64,000 bases of DNA from Pukyongia sp. (GTDB lineage Bacteria; Bacteroidota; Bacteroidia; Flavobacteriales; Flavobacteriaceae), in the NCBI GenBank assembly GCA_030148705.1, contig JASBSY010000009.1, forward strand, positions 174,394 to 238,393. The letters run 5' to 3'. A program made the position numbers and the translations under genes. The notes below the pieces were generated by a model, which saw only the letters and a list, made by a program, of their open reading frames with translations, ran no database searches and had not been told where the DNA came from. The first letter of the stretch is position 1. Each line of letters opens with the position of its first letter. Positions 1 to 9,168 of this stretch are shown piece after piece.

Positions 1-1086
1 AAAATGATCGCTAATGAACCACTTGTACGGATAGGTACGGCAATGACCAAATTTGCCCTGAATGTGCATCTGCCGGTGGAGGGTTTGATCAGGTCTACCG
101 TTTTCGACCATTTTTGTGGCGGGGTTAACGAGGCCGACTGTATGCCCACTGTAGAAACACTATACGGTGCGGGGGTATATTCGGTGTTGGATTTTTCGGT
201 GGAAGGCAAGGAAGTCGAAGGGCAATTCGACCTGGCAAAAGAAAAGGTTATGGAGCTCACGCGTTTCGCCAGGAATAAGGAATCCATGCCCTTTTCGGTT
301 TTTAAGCCCACGGGCCTGGGTCGATTTCACATCTGGGAAAAGCTTACAGCGAAACAAAAACTAACAGAAAAGGAGCAACTGGAGTGGCAACGAATAGAGA
401 GTCGTTATGATTCCATTTGCCGGCTGGCAAGCGAATGCGATATCAAGTTGCTTATCGATGCCGAGGAATCCTGGATGCAGGATTCGGCCGATGACCTCTG
501 TGAGCGAATGATGGCGAAATACAACAAGGACAAAGCTGTAGTCTTCAATACGCTTCAATGCTATCGCTGGGATCGCTTCGATTACCTGAAGAAACAGCAC
601 GACAAGGCCAAATCGGGAGGGTATAAACTAGGGTTTAAAATAGTTCGTGGTGCTTATATGGAAAAGGAGAACGAAAGGGCGGAGGAGCAGGGTTATACCA
701 GTCCGATTTGCAGAAGTAAGCAGGAAACAGATGATAATTTCAACGCTGTTATGCAGTATATCTTCAACAATCTCGATACCATTGAATTATTCCTTGGAAC
801 ACATAATGAAATAAGTAATTATATGGCCATGGAGATCATGCAACGTCAGCAGCTTGAAAACAACGATGCCAGAGTTTGGTTCGGGCAATTGTACGGGATG
901 AGCGATCACATTAGTTATAATATGGCGACGGAAAGGTATAACGTTGCCAAGTACATCCCCTTCGGACCAGTAAAAGATGTAATGCCTTACCTGATACGAC
1001 GGGCAGAGGAAAACACCTCGGTTGCGGGTCAGACCAGCCGGGAGCTGAGTTTGTTAAAAAAGGAAAAAGCGCGCAGGGGACTCTAG
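1..1086 (+). CDS. Proline dehydrogenase, 5'-truncated by window edge
   Basis: This flavin enzyme of the PutA/PRODH family oxidises L-proline to pyrroline-5-carboxylate, the first step of proline catabolism. The reading frame is open to base 1. The first visible methionine (base 4) lies inside a conserved stretch (NEPLVRIGTAMTKFAL), so the true start is probably outside the window. The 360 visible residues cover the TIM barrel, including KIVRGAYMEKE around residue 213 and, near the C-terminus, YIPFGPVKDVMPYLIRRAEEN, which matches the substrate-binding helix with its paired arginines (RR). It is a stand-alone monofunctional form with no P5C dehydrogenase domain. It is followed by 129 bp of spacer with no clear terminator. 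The family call is confident; the length is uncertain because of the edge. Confidence 0.9.
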   Translation, partial: KMIANEPLVRIGTAMTKFALNVHLPVEGLIRSTVFDHFCGGVNEADCMPTVETLYGAGVYSVLDFSVEGKEVEGQFDLAKEKVMELTRFARNKESMPFSVFKPTGLGRFHIWEKLTAKQKLTEKEQLEWQRIESRYDSICRLASECDIKLLIDAEESWMQDSADDLCERMMAKYNKDKAVVFNTLQCYRWDRFDYLKKQHDKAKSGGYKLGFKIVRGAYMEKENERAEEQGYTSPICRSKQETDDNFNAVMQYIFNNLDTIELFLGTHNEISNYMAMEIMQRQQLENNDARVWFGQLYGMSDHISYNMATERYNVAKYIPFGPVKDVMPYLIRRAEENTSVAGQTSRELSLLKKEKARRGL

Positions 1087-1215
1087 GCAGTTCCTTCCGC
1101 GGCAGGGAGCCATCCCCCTACTGTAACTATTTGTGGAATTCTTTCGACTAACACAGAAGTTTCCTAGCTTTACAACAGGAACAATATTTCATTTTACATT
1201 CAATTCCGAACATAT

Positions 1216-2121
1216 ATGAATCTGACCATTTTAGGTTGTCATTCCGCTACTCCGAGAGTCTCCGCTCATCCCACCTCCCAGGTATTGGAAATTAGCGGGC
1301 ACATTTTCCTGATCGATTGCGGGGAGGGAACCCAGGTTCAGCTAAGACGAAGTAAAGTAAAGTTCTCCAGGATCAAACACATTTTTATTTCCCACCTGCA
1401 CGGCGACCACTTTTATGGCCTAATCGGCCTTATTTCTACGTTTCGATTACTAGGGAGGGAAGCCGATTTACATGTGTACGGGCCCAAAGGCATTAAAGAA
1501 GCCATAGTGCTTCAGCTTAAGTTGGGTAAAAGCTGGACAGATTACGATCTTTTTTTTCACGAACTGGAATCAGTGAATTCCGAAGTGATCTTCGAGGACG
1601 ACAGCGTGGTTGTTTCAACCATACCCCTGGATCATAGAATTTATACCAACGGCTTCCTTTTCAGGGAAAAGCCGGGTTTGAGGAAACTGAATTTTGAAGC
1701 GGCAGTTAAGCATCGAATCGATAAAAGTTATTTTAACAAGCTAAAACAGGGCGCGGATGTCGAGAATGCAGAAGGAAAGATAATTCCGAACGACAGGGTT
1801 ACGTTTCCACCGGACCCCCCAAAAAGCTATGCGTTTTGCAGTGATACGGCTTATTATCCTGAGATTGTCCCCTTAATTGAGAATGTAACTGTATTGTATC
1901 ACGAGAGCACGTTTCTGGAGTCGCATCATCACCTCTGTCTCACCACCAAGCACAGTACTGCAAAAGAAGCGGGGGTAATCGCAAAGAAAGCCAAAGCAGG
2001 AACCTTGATACTCGGCCATTACTCAGGCCGGTATCGAGATCTGGAACTTTTCAGAAGTGAAGCAAAAGAAGTGTTCGACAGCGTTGAGCTGGCAGAAGAC
2101 GGAAAACAGTTTAAATTTTAA
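1216..2121 (+). CDS. rnz: Ribonuclease Z
   Basis: This metallo-beta-lactamase-fold endonuclease trims the 3' trailer from tRNA precursors. That is relevant here because the window's tRNAs do not encode CCA. The metal-binding signature HLHGDH is at residues 60-65. Further ligands are visible as CSDTAYY and YHESTF near residues 213-230 and LGHYSGRY near residue 270. The 301-residue length matches the short RNase Z form. The ATG start is placed just before a typical beta-strand opening (MNLTILGCHSATP). It is followed in the same direction by pdxH after 72 bp, which holds a promoter-like element, so it may be its own transcription unit. Confidence 0.93.
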   Translation: MNLTILGCHSATPRVSAHPTSQVLEISGHIFLIDCGEGTQVQLRRSKVKFSRIKHIFISHLHGDHFYGLIGLISTFRLLGREADLHVYGPKGIKEAIVLQLKLGKSWTDYDLFFHELESVNSEVIFEDDSVVVSTIPLDHRIYTNGFLFREKPGLRKLNFEAAVKHRIDKSYFNKLKQGADVENAEGKIIPNDRVTFPPDPPKSYAFCSDTAYYPEIVPLIENVTVLYHESTFLESHHHLCLTTKHSTAKEAGVIAKKAKAGTLILGHYSGRYRDLELFRSEAKEVFDSVELAEDGKQFKF

Positions 2122-2166
2122 CCTGGATTTAAACATTCCATAGTTTTAAAGCATTTACAATTCTCG

Positions 2167-2174
2167 TAACTTGC
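2167..2174 (+). promoter_or_regulatory. Possible promoter -7 element for pdxH
   Basis: TAACTTGC sits 20 bp before the pdxH start. It is a near match to the Bacteroidota TAnnTTTG element, and the same TAACTTGC variant occurs before nnr. No convincing upstream TTG is present. This is inferred from the motif only. Confidence 0.35.
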
Positions 2175-2193
2175 ATCATATAAAGCTCGGGCC

Positions 2194-2838
2194 ATGAGAG
2201 ATAACTTACATGACTATAGAAAGTCGTATGAAAAGGGAAACCTGACAAAGTCTTCGGTGGATCCAGATCCCATGCAACAATTTCATTTATGGTTCCTTGA
2301 TGTAGAGGATGCAGGGGGTGTGGATGAGGTAAATGCAATGACTCTTGCCACGGTAGGAGCTGATGATTTTCCCAGAGGTCGAGTAGTGCTTTTAAAGAAA
2401 TACGATGAAAACGGATTTTATTTCTATTCGAACTACAAGAGTGAGAAAGGATCTGCCATCGAACACAACAACAAAGTTTCCCTATCGTTTTTCTGGCCAA
2501 ACATGGAACGTCAGGTCATCGTTAAAGGAACTGCTGAACGCAGCTCTCGGGAAGATTCTGCAACGTACTTCTATTCGAGACCGAGAGAAAGTCAGTTGAG
2601 CGCCTTAGTATCGGAGCAGAGTTCTGTAGTAGAAGACCGGGAGGCCTTGGAGGCGCGCCTAAAGCTGCTGGCGGAAAAATATGAAGGTCAGGAACTGCCT
2701 ATGCCAGAGCACTGGGGAGGATATTTGGTTCGTCCGCAGGAATTCGAATTCTGGCAGGGAAGACCCAACAGGTTACATGACCGTATTCAGTATAAATTAT
2801 TTAAAAACGAATGGACCATCAATCGATTACAACCATAA
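2194..2838 (+). CDS. pdxH: Pyridoxamine 5'-phosphate oxidase
   Basis: This FMN enzyme converts pyridoxine or pyridoxamine 5'-phosphate to pyridoxal 5'-phosphate, the last step of vitamin B6 cofactor synthesis and salvage. Its 214 residues are the normal family length. The N-terminal half has the FMN-binding split barrel (RGRVVLLKKYDENGFYFY, then a Y-SEKG run). The C-terminal dimerisation and substrate region is diagnostic: EFWQGRPNRLHDR around residues 186-198. The gene lies 14 bp ahead of the sixA-like gene, so it probably starts the transcript that runs through ppk1 and ppx. Confidence 0.95.
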   Translation: MRDNLHDYRKSYEKGNLTKSSVDPDPMQQFHLWFLDVEDAGGVDEVNAMTLATVGADDFPRGRVVLLKKYDENGFYFYSNYKSEKGSAIEHNNKVSLSFFWPNMERQVIVKGTAERSSREDSATYFYSRPRESQLSALVSEQSSVVEDREALEARLKLLAEKYEGQELPMPEHWGGYLVRPQEFEFWQGRPNRLHDRIQYKLFKNEWTINRLQP

Positions 2839-2852
2839 AATTATTTTAATAT

Positions 2853-3341
2853 ATGAAAACCTTGTATATGGTTCGCCATGCCAAGTCGTCATGGAAACAC
2901 AATCTACCCGATCACCAAAGGCCACTGAAAGGCAGGGGTCACAGTGATGCTAAACTGGTTTCGGATGAAGTTAGCTCCCTGGTGAAACCTCCCCAATTCA
3001 TTGTGACAAGTGATGCCAAGCGGGCGTTAACAACAGCCGAATATTTTAAAGACGCCTTTAAAATCAGCGAGGAAGAGTTTATCCTGGAGCACGATCTGTA
3101 CGATTTCAGCGGCCAAAACGTAATGCGGATCATAAAAAACATGGATAACAGCCTTGACCGGGTAATGATCGTAGGGCATAACCATGCGTTTACTTCCGTT
3201 GTAAATATGCTCGGAAACGAGTATATTGACAATGTACCGACAAGTGGTTTTGTTATGATCGAATTTGAAGCAGATTCATGGGCCGGGATCACAACCGGGA
3301 AGACCAAAAAAATAGTATTCCCAAGACATTTAAAGGACTAA
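2853..3341 (+). CDS. SixA-type histidine phosphatase
   Basis: This small protein of the histidine phosphatase (phosphoglycerate mutase) superfamily is related to SixA, which dephosphorylates phosphohistidine on signalling proteins. The catalytic RHG-like motif is at the very N-terminus as VRHAKSSW (His9). The second catalytic histidine is in VGHNHAF around residue 109. The 162 residues match SixA-like proteins. It lies 14 bp after pdxH and 6 bp before ppk1. In Bacteroidota such genes often sit with polyphosphate genes, and ppk1 also works through a phosphohistidine, but a functional link is an inference. The substrate is unknown. Confidence 0.85.
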   Translation: MKTLYMVRHAKSSWKHNLPDHQRPLKGRGHSDAKLVSDEVSSLVKPPQFIVTSDAKRALTTAEYFKDAFKISEEEFILEHDLYDFSGQNVMRIIKNMDNSLDRVMIVGHNHAFTSVVNMLGNEYIDNVPTSGFVMIEFEADSWAGITTGKTKKIVFPRHLKD

Positions 3342-3347
3342 GATTTA

Positions 3348-5429
3348 ATGACGATATCGACAAAAGTTGCTAAAAATCAATATTTAAACAGGGAATTAAG
3401 TTGGCTGCAGTTTAACGCAAGAGTGCTTCAGGAAGCTGAGGACCCTACAGTTCCGCTATTGGAACGCCTTAGGTTTATTGGTATATTTTCGAATAACCTG
3501 GACGAGTTTTTCAAAGTGCGCTATGCAACCATCAAACGCATCGTGGAAGCCGGCAAGGGAGGTAGGAGTGTACTGGGTGGAATATCAGCTACGGAACTAC
3601 TGGAAGATATCACCCAAACGGTTATTGAGCAGCAGGCTACAAGTTTGAATATTCTCGAACAGATTCACCAGGAACTTCAGCAGGAAAATATCTTTATCCT
3701 CGATGAAACTGAACTTAGTGCGGTACAGAGTGAGTTTATTTCCGAGTATTTCATCAGGAAAGTAAGTCCCGCCCTGGTCACCATTATGATAGGTGAATTA
3801 GAGGAATTCCCGAGTCTGAAAGACAGCGCGGCATACCTGGCTGTTAAAATGATCATGGCCAAGGATGATCCAATTTTCGAAGAAAAGATTAATTACGCGC
3901 TTATCGAAATCCCGAAAAGTATAGACCGCTTTGTCGTTTTGCCTTCGGAAGGAGAAAAACAATATATTATCATTCTCGATAACCTCATTCGACATTGCCT
4001 GCATAGCATTTTTAATATCTTCAATTACGAACAGATCACGGCACATATGATAAAGATCACCCGGGATGCGGAACTCGATATCGATAGTGATCTTAGCCGT
4101 AGTTTTCTGGAAAAGATCTCGAAAAGCGTCGAAAAAAGAAGTTCGGGCGACCCCGTGCGTTTTGTTTACGACAAGGAAATCGACCAAAAAACGCTTCAGT
4201 TCCTGATGAACAAAATGGGAATCGACAGCACAGACAGTATTATTCCCGGCGGAAGATATCACAACAGGCGGGATTATATGAACTTCCCCAGCCTTGGCCG
4301 AACCGACTTGCTATACAGGGTGAACAGGCCGCTTAAAATTCCCGGCCTAAGCCTTGAGAGCAGTGTATTCGATCGGATACAAGAAAAGGATTTCCTGCTA
4401 TACGCTCCATACCAGAATTTTGCCTATGTAGTAAAATTTCTGAAAGAGGCGGCCCTGGATCCTAAGGTGAAGTCTATTAAAATCACTATTTACCGTCTGG
4501 CCGAAACCTCGCACATTGCCAGCGCTTTGATAAATGCGGCTAAGAACGGAAAAGACGTTACCGTTCAGATAGAACTGCAGGCGCGTTTCGACGAGGCCGC
4601 CAATATTAGCTATGCTGAAGAAATGCAAAGTGAAGGGGTAAAACTCATCTTTGGGGTGACCGGGCTCAAAGTACACTGTAAAGCCTGTGTTATTGAAAGG
4701 TTGGAGAACAAAAAGGTGATGCGCTATTCATTTATCAGTACGGGTAATTTCAACGAGTCTACAGCTAAGATCTATACGGATTACACCCTGTTTACTTATA
4801 ACCAGAAGATAGGTAAGGAGATTACCAAAGTGTTCGATTTCTTCCAGGTGAATTACCAGATTAAGAAATACAGGCATCTAATCGTTTCGCCTCATTATAC
4901 AAGGAATGCTCTGTATTCGCTGATAGATAATGAAATTGAAAATCATAAAAAAGGATTATCGAGCGAAATTCTTTTAAAACTCAACAGCCTTTCCGATTTT
5001 AAAATGATAGACAGGCTGTATGAAGCGAGTCGGGCCGGGGTACAGATAAGACTTATCGTGCGCGGAATTTGCTGTCTTATACCCGGAGTGGAAGGCATGA
5101 GCGAAAATATCGAAGTTATCAGTATAGTAGATAAATTCCTGGAACACCCACGGTTGTTCATCTTCGACAATGCGGGCGACACCAAGGTTTATATTTCTTC
5201 GGCAGATTTTATGGGTAGAAACCTGGATAACCGGGTAGAGATTTCATGTCCCATATACGACAATGACATTAAACAAGAGCTTATAGATACCTTCGAGATT
5301 AGCTGGGCCGACAATGTAAAAGCCAGAATTATTTCAGCAAACCAAGACAACGCATACAGGAATGGAAGCGGCCCCAGGATTCGGTCGCAGTTCGAATTGT
5401 ACGACTACTATAAAAACAAATTAGACTAA
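3348..5429 (+). CDS. ppk1: Polyphosphate kinase 1
   Basis: This enzyme makes inorganic polyphosphate reversibly from ATP through an autophosphorylated histidine. Its 693 residues fit the PPK1 four-domain layout. The N-terminal domain opens with YLNRELSWLQFNARVL. The middle contains the ATP-site region, and the catalytic histidine is His443 in GLKVHCKACVIER. STGNFNESTAKIYTD follows about 23 residues later, and a second HKD-like half contains SSADFMGRNLDNRVE. It follows the sixA-like gene by 6 bp and precedes ppx by 1 bp, a tight synthesis/degradation operon. Nothing is visibly missing. Confidence 0.96.
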   Translation: MTISTKVAKNQYLNRELSWLQFNARVLQEAEDPTVPLLERLRFIGIFSNNLDEFFKVRYATIKRIVEAGKGGRSVLGGISATELLEDITQTVIEQQATSLNILEQIHQELQQENIFILDETELSAVQSEFISEYFIRKVSPALVTIMIGELEEFPSLKDSAAYLAVKMIMAKDDPIFEEKINYALIEIPKSIDRFVVLPSEGEKQYIIILDNLIRHCLHSIFNIFNYEQITAHMIKITRDAELDIDSDLSRSFLEKISKSVEKRSSGDPVRFVYDKEIDQKTLQFLMNKMGIDSTDSIIPGGRYHNRRDYMNFPSLGRTDLLYRVNRPLKIPGLSLESSVFDRIQEKDFLLYAPYQNFAYVVKFLKEAALDPKVKSIKITIYRLAETSHIASALINAAKNGKDVTVQIELQARFDEAANISYAEEMQSEGVKLIFGVTGLKVHCKACVIERLENKKVMRYSFISTGNFNESTAKIYTDYTLFTYNQKIGKEITKVFDFFQVNYQIKKYRHLIVSPHYTRNALYSLIDNEIENHKKGLSSEILLKLNSLSDFKMIDRLYEASRAGVQIRLIVRGICCLIPGVEGMSENIEVISIVDKFLEHPRLFIFDNAGDTKVYISSADFMGRNLDNRVEISCPIYDNDIKQELIDTFEISWADNVKARIISANQDNAYRNGSGPRIRSQFELYDYYKNKLD

Positions 5430-5430
5430 T

Positions 5431-6351
5431 TTGCTGAAAATAGAAAAATTCGCGGCTATAGATATTGGTTCCAATGCCATCCGGCTGCTTATTGCCACGG
5501 TTTTTGAAAAAGAGGGAAGGGAACCGTTTTTTAAAAAGACTTCCCTGGTTCGTGTGCCTATAAGACTGGGAGCCGATGTGTTTCTCCAGGACAAGATCTC
5601 CGAGGCCAACTATCATCGGATGGTGGATGCCATGAAGGCCTATAAGCTTCTAATGAATACGCACAATATAAGCGCCTACAGGGCTTGTGCCACTTCGGCC
5701 ATGCGAGAGGCCAGAAACGGTGCCGAAATGGCCAGGCGAATTAAAAAGGAAACAGGGGTTGACATCCAGATTATCGACGGTAATGACGAGGCTGCAATAA
5801 TAGCTTCAACAGACCTGCATGAGCTCATCGCGGGGGATAAGGTATTTCTATACGTGGATGTTGGCGGAGGTAGCACCGAATTTTCCATCTTTGCCTTCGG
5901 AAAGCTTGTGCAGTCCAGATCCTTCCAGCTTGGAACCGTAAGGATCCTCAATGACATGGTGCGCGAATCTACCTGGAAAGAAGTAAAGCAATGGATCACC
6001 GAACACACTAAAAAGTATGAGAAAGTAGAATGCATCGGCTCCGGTGGGAACATCAACAGTATTTACAAGGCCAGTGGTAAGAAGATAGGTAAACCGCTTA
6101 GTTATTTCTACCTGGCAAATTTTTATGAAAAGCTAAAATCCTTTACCTATCACGAACGTATTTTTGAACTTCAGATGAACCCGGACAGGGCAGACGTAGT
6201 GGTTCCGGCCACCCGGATTTACCTTTCAGCAATGAAATGGAGCAAGGCAAAGAATATGTACGTTCCTAAAATTGGCCTTGCCGACGGGATTGTAAGGAGC
6301 CTTTATAATGAGAAAAAGGCGAAGGATATGGAGATTAACCTAAGCGAATAA
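5431..6351 (+). CDS. ppx: Ppx/GppA-family exopolyphosphatase
   Basis: A member of the ASKHA phosphatase family that removes terminal phosphates from polyphosphate or hydrolyses pppGpp. The first phosphate loop is AAIDIGSNAIRLL (residues 8-20). The second is YVDVGGGSTEFS (about 137-148), followed by GSGGNINSIYK. At 306 residues it is the short form without the C-terminal HD domain, so exopolyphosphatase is the likelier role. The start used is a TTG one base after the ppk1 stop codon, the only start that keeps the N-terminal strand intact. It is coupled to ppk1 and ends 33 bp before the convergent miaE. Confidence 0.92.
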   Translation: MLKIEKFAAIDIGSNAIRLLIATVFEKEGREPFFKKTSLVRVPIRLGADVFLQDKISEANYHRMVDAMKAYKLLMNTHNISAYRACATSAMREARNGAEMARRIKKETGVDIQIIDGNDEAAIIASTDLHELIAGDKVFLYVDVGGGSTEFSIFAFGKLVQSRSFQLGTVRILNDMVRESTWKEVKQWITEHTKKYEKVECIGSGGNINSIYKASGKKIGKPLSYFYLANFYEKLKSFTYHERIFELQMNPDRADVVVPATRIYLSAMKWSKAKNMYVPKIGLADGIVRSLYNEKKAKDMEINLSE

Positions 6352-6384
6352 GGACCGTCTAAATTTTACGTATTTTAGATTTTA

Positions 6385-6996
6385 TCAGCCGTGAATAGTC
6401 TCTTCCTTACCGAGATCTTTCATTAAACCGGCTTCGTATTCTAGCAGTTCATCCCACTTGCGATCTACAACCTTGCGATCCCCATATTTCCGAGCAAACC
6501 CCAGAAACATTTTATAATGGCCGGCTTCGCTGATCATTAATTTTCTGTAAAAACCGGCCAATTTCTTATCGCTTAGTTGCTCGCTAAGCAGTCTGAAGCG
6601 CTCACAGCTTCTAGCCTCAATAAGGGCAGCATACAACAGCCGATGTACTAACTGGTCGGTGCGGCTACCGCCTTTTGGAAAAAACTTAGTAAGATTCACA
6701 ACGTAATAGTCGCGGCGGTCTCTGCCCAGGGAATAACCCCGCTCCACGATCTTGTCATGAACCATTTTGAAGTGGCTCATTTCTTCCTCAACCAAAGCCG
6801 TCATCTCCTGCACAAGTTCGGTGTATTCGGGGAAAGTAACGATGAGGGATATTGCGGTGGAAGCCGCCTTTTGCTCGCACCAGGCATGATCGGAAAGTAT
6901 TTCTTCGATATTCTTTTCAACTATATTCACCCATCGCGGATCGGTTGGCAGTTTTAAACCGAGCATAACCTTCTTCCGATTGTCACTTTTTTCCAT
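6385..6996 (-). CDS. miaE: tRNA-(ms2io6A)-hydroxylase (MiaE)
   Basis: This diiron monooxygenase hydroxylates the isopentenyl group of ms2i6A at position 37 of tRNAs. It is a ferritin-like four-helix protein of 203 residues. The paired ExxH iron-ligand motifs are visible: EEEMSHFKMVHDKI around residues 88-100 and SEAGHYKMF near residue 165. Other conserved segments are ILSDHAWCEQKAAS and LIEARSCERFRLLS. It lies 9 bp downstream of dnaX on the same strand and is probably co-transcribed with it. Confidence 0.88.
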   Translation of the reverse strand: MEKSDNRKKVMLGLKLPTDPRWVNIVEKNIEEILSDHAWCEQKAASTAISLIVTFPEYTELVQEMTALVEEEMSHFKMVHDKIVERGYSLGRDRRDYYVVNLTKFFPKGGSRTDQLVHRLLYAALIEARSCERFRLLSEQLSDKKLAGFYRKLMISEAGHYKMFLGFARKYGDRKVVDRKWDELLEYEAGLMKDLGKEETIHG

Positions 6997-7005
6997 GGGA
7001 GGGTA

Positions 7006-8757
7006 TTAAATTTCCAGGTCGAATTCTTTCCTAAGTTTATCGATTAAAGGGTTCTTTTCCTTCAGCATTTCGAATTTTTCCCTGGAAGTATAGGCGTAGC
7101 GCTTGGTTTCGGCCTCATTGACCTCTATTGAAAGATCGATATCGTAGTTCTGTAATTTTTCCCTCAAGAAATTCAAAAGATCGTATTTAGCACGCTCAAC
7201 CTCTACTTTAATGGTGTCGTTAGGGAAAACCAGGTGAATTAGGGAACCTTCCAGTTTAGGTTCACCCATGGTTAAATGGGAAAGCAGGTTGTATTTACCG
7301 TCAGTCTGCACTTTTTCTGCGTAATTGGACCAGGCATCTCGCATATCTTCTTCCGAAAAATCCTCAGCCGGCAGATTGTCTTCATCAGGCTGATTTGCAA
7401 TCAACGCTTTTTTTAGTTGTTGTTTCTTCTGAATACTTTTCAGAGACAATGCCGATACCTTTCTGGCATTTCTTTCCGCAATGATCTGAGGCCGTTCCAC
7501 GACTTGTTCCGGTGTTGTTTCTAATGCATTAGCGTCCTCATTATCAGGTTGTGTAAGAGGCTCGAGGGTTTTGTCTTCCGTGGGAACTGCAAGGTCTTTC
7601 TTTGAAACTTCAACAGCCGGTTGCTTACCGTTTTTCGACTTTTCCTTAAAAAATGAAGGGGGAATTACGAATGGCTTGTTGTCAGCCTTTTTTTTTTCAG
7701 CGACGTAGGTGAGCGATGCCAATTGCAGCAGACATAATTCCACTAACAATCGCGGGTTTCTGCTGCTTTTGTATTTAAGGTCGCATTCGTTGGCGAGTTC
7801 AATCCCCGAAATGAGGAATTCCTGTGAAGTGTTATTCGATTGCTCAAAATACATAGCTTTCACCTGCTCGCCAACTTCGAGTAGGTCCATGGTTTGTTGG
7901 TTTTTACACACCAGCAGATCACGAAAATGAGATGCCAGCCCCATTATAAAATGGTGGCCGTCGAAACCTTTAGACAATATCTCATTATATGCAACAAGCA
8001 ATTTTGGTATGTCGTTTGCAAGCAATAGATCGGTGACATTGAAAAAATAGGTGTAATCGAGTACATTCAGGTTTTCGGTAACGGCTTCACGGGTGAGATT
8101 CTTTCCGGAGAAACTAACCACCCTGTCGAAAATAGACAGGGCATCACGTAGGGCGCCGTCGGCTTTCTGAGCGATGATGTGCAAAGCATCATCCTCTGCG
8201 GTTATCCCCTCCATTTGAGCAACCTGTGCCAAGTGTTCCTTGATATCCTGAACGGTGATCCTTCGGAAATCGAAGATCTGACAACGAGACAGTATGGTGG
8301 GAATGATCTTGTGCTTTTCGGTGGTGGCCAGAATGAAAATGGCGTGCTTGGGCGGTTCTTCCAATGTTTTTAGAAAGGCGTTAAAGGCCTGGGGCGAAAG
8401 CATATGGACCTCATCTATGATATAAACCTTGTATTTTCCTACCTGTGGCGGGATTCGAACCTGGTCTATTAGATTTCTTATGTCATCTACCGAGTTATTG
8501 GAAGCAGCATCCAGTTCGAAGATATTAAAGGCGAAGTCTTCGTCTTCCTTTTCGGTGCCGTCCTGGTTGATCTTTTTTGCCAGGATACGTGCACAGGTGG
8601 TTTTTCCAACCCCTCGTGGCCCCGTAAAGAGTAAGGCTTGCGCCAGATGGTCGTTTGCAATTGCATTCTCCAGCGTATTGGTGATCGCCTGCTGTCCCAC
8701 CACGTCTTTAAACTGTGTGGGTCTGTACTTTCGCGCCGATACAATGAAATGCTCCAT
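7006..8757 (-). CDS. dnaX: DNA polymerase III subunit gamma/tau
   Basis: This is the clamp-loader ATPase of the replisome. It begins with the family signature ARKYRPTQFKDVVGQ. Walker A is TGPRGVGKTTCARIL (about residues 44-58), Walker B is YIIDEVHMLS and the SRC arginine finger is ILSRCQIFDF. The four-cysteine zinc module that usually follows Walker A is replaced by an acidic stretch (INQDGTEKEDEDFAFNIF), which I recall as common in Flavobacteriia. The 583-residue length includes a tau-like C-terminal region after a low-complexity linker (about 360-470). No obvious slippery A-run for gamma production was noticed. The ATG is 9 bp after a strong -7 element. Confidence 0.94.
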   Translation of the reverse strand: MEHFIVSARKYRPTQFKDVVGQQAITNTLENAIANDHLAQALLFTGPRGVGKTTCARILAKKINQDGTEKEDEDFAFNIFELDAASNNSVDDIRNLIDQVRIPPQVGKYKVYIIDEVHMLSPQAFNAFLKTLEEPPKHAIFILATTEKHKIIPTILSRCQIFDFRRITVQDIKEHLAQVAQMEGITAEDDALHIIAQKADGALRDALSIFDRVVSFSGKNLTREAVTENLNVLDYTYFFNVTDLLLANDIPKLLVAYNEILSKGFDGHHFIMGLASHFRDLLVCKNQQTMDLLEVGEQVKAMYFEQSNNTSQEFLISGIELANECDLKYKSSRNPRLLVELCLLQLASLTYVAEKKKADNKPFVIPPSFFKEKSKNGKQPAVEVSKKDLAVPTEDKTLEPLTQPDNEDANALETTPEQVVERPQIIAERNARKVSALSLKSIQKKQQLKKALIANQPDEDNLPAEDFSEEDMRDAWSNYAEKVQTDGKYNLLSHLTMGEPKLEGSLIHLVFPNDTIKVEVERAKYDLLNFLREKLQNYDIDLSIEVNEAETKRYAYTSREKFEMLKEKNPLIDKLRKEFDLEI

Positions 8758-8765
8758 AGGTGCAA

Positions 8766-8773
8766 CAAATATA
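8766..8773 (-). promoter_or_regulatory. Promoter -7 element of dnaX
   Basis: On the minus strand the sequence is TATATTTG, an exact TAnnTTTG match. The dnaX ATG is 8 bases further on, so the 5' leader would be only a few bases. No clear -33 TTG is seen. It is divergent from the rnpB promoter. Confidence 0.5.
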
Positions 8774-8837
8774 GAAAGCCGGTTGCGCTTTTTAAAAAAT
8801 AGTCTGAGCTATTTTACGGTTTTTATTAACATTGAAG

Positions 8838-8845
8838 TACTTTTG
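8838..8845 (+). promoter_or_regulatory. Promoter -7 element of rnpB
   Basis: TACTTTTG matches TAnnTTTG exactly and ends 1-2 bases before the first base of the RNase P RNA P1 helix. That is slightly closer than expected for a mature 5' end, which may therefore begin a few bases into the drawn helix. Confidence 0.5.
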
Positions 8846-8846
8846 C

Positions 8847-9168
8847 AAAAGCAGGCCGCCTTATCGCGATCCACCCCGGTGGAGCGAGGAAAGTCCGGAC
8901 ATCAGAGGGAAGTATAGCGGCTAACGGCCGTCGGTTGCGCCAAAGGCGTGATCAGGACAAGTGCAACAGAAAGAATGTACAGGTTAAGCTGTAGTGAAAT
9001 CAGGTAAACTCTATACGATGAAATGCCATGTACACCTGCTTTCGAGGGTTTCCCGCCCGATGCAGGGGGGTTGGCAGATAGAATGCATTGGCAACAATGC
9101 ATCCAGATAAATGATAAGGGTTACACTTTCGGGTGTGATACAGAATCCGGCTTACAGGCCTGCTTTTT
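8847..9168 (+). ncRNA. rnpB: RNase P RNA
   Basis: This is the catalytic RNA that cleaves 5' leaders from tRNA precursors. The universal CR-I sequence GAGGAAAGTCCGGACA lies at about 8885-8900. The conserved GCAACAGAAAG is near 8963, and the 3' P4 strand CAGAATCCGGCTTAC lies at about 9141-9155. The ends are set by the P1 helix, AAAAGCAGGCC (8847-8857) pairing with GGCCTGCTTTT (9157-9167). The 3' strand runs into a T-tract, so P1 also looks like the terminator. The length of about 320 nt fits a bacterial type A RNA. The 3' end overlaps the stop end of the convergent gene 9152-9553. Confidence 0.93.

Noticed and set aside
6358..6379. Terminator between ppx and miaE
   Set aside because: TCTAAA/TTTAGA gives only a 6-bp AT-rich stem; too weak to call.
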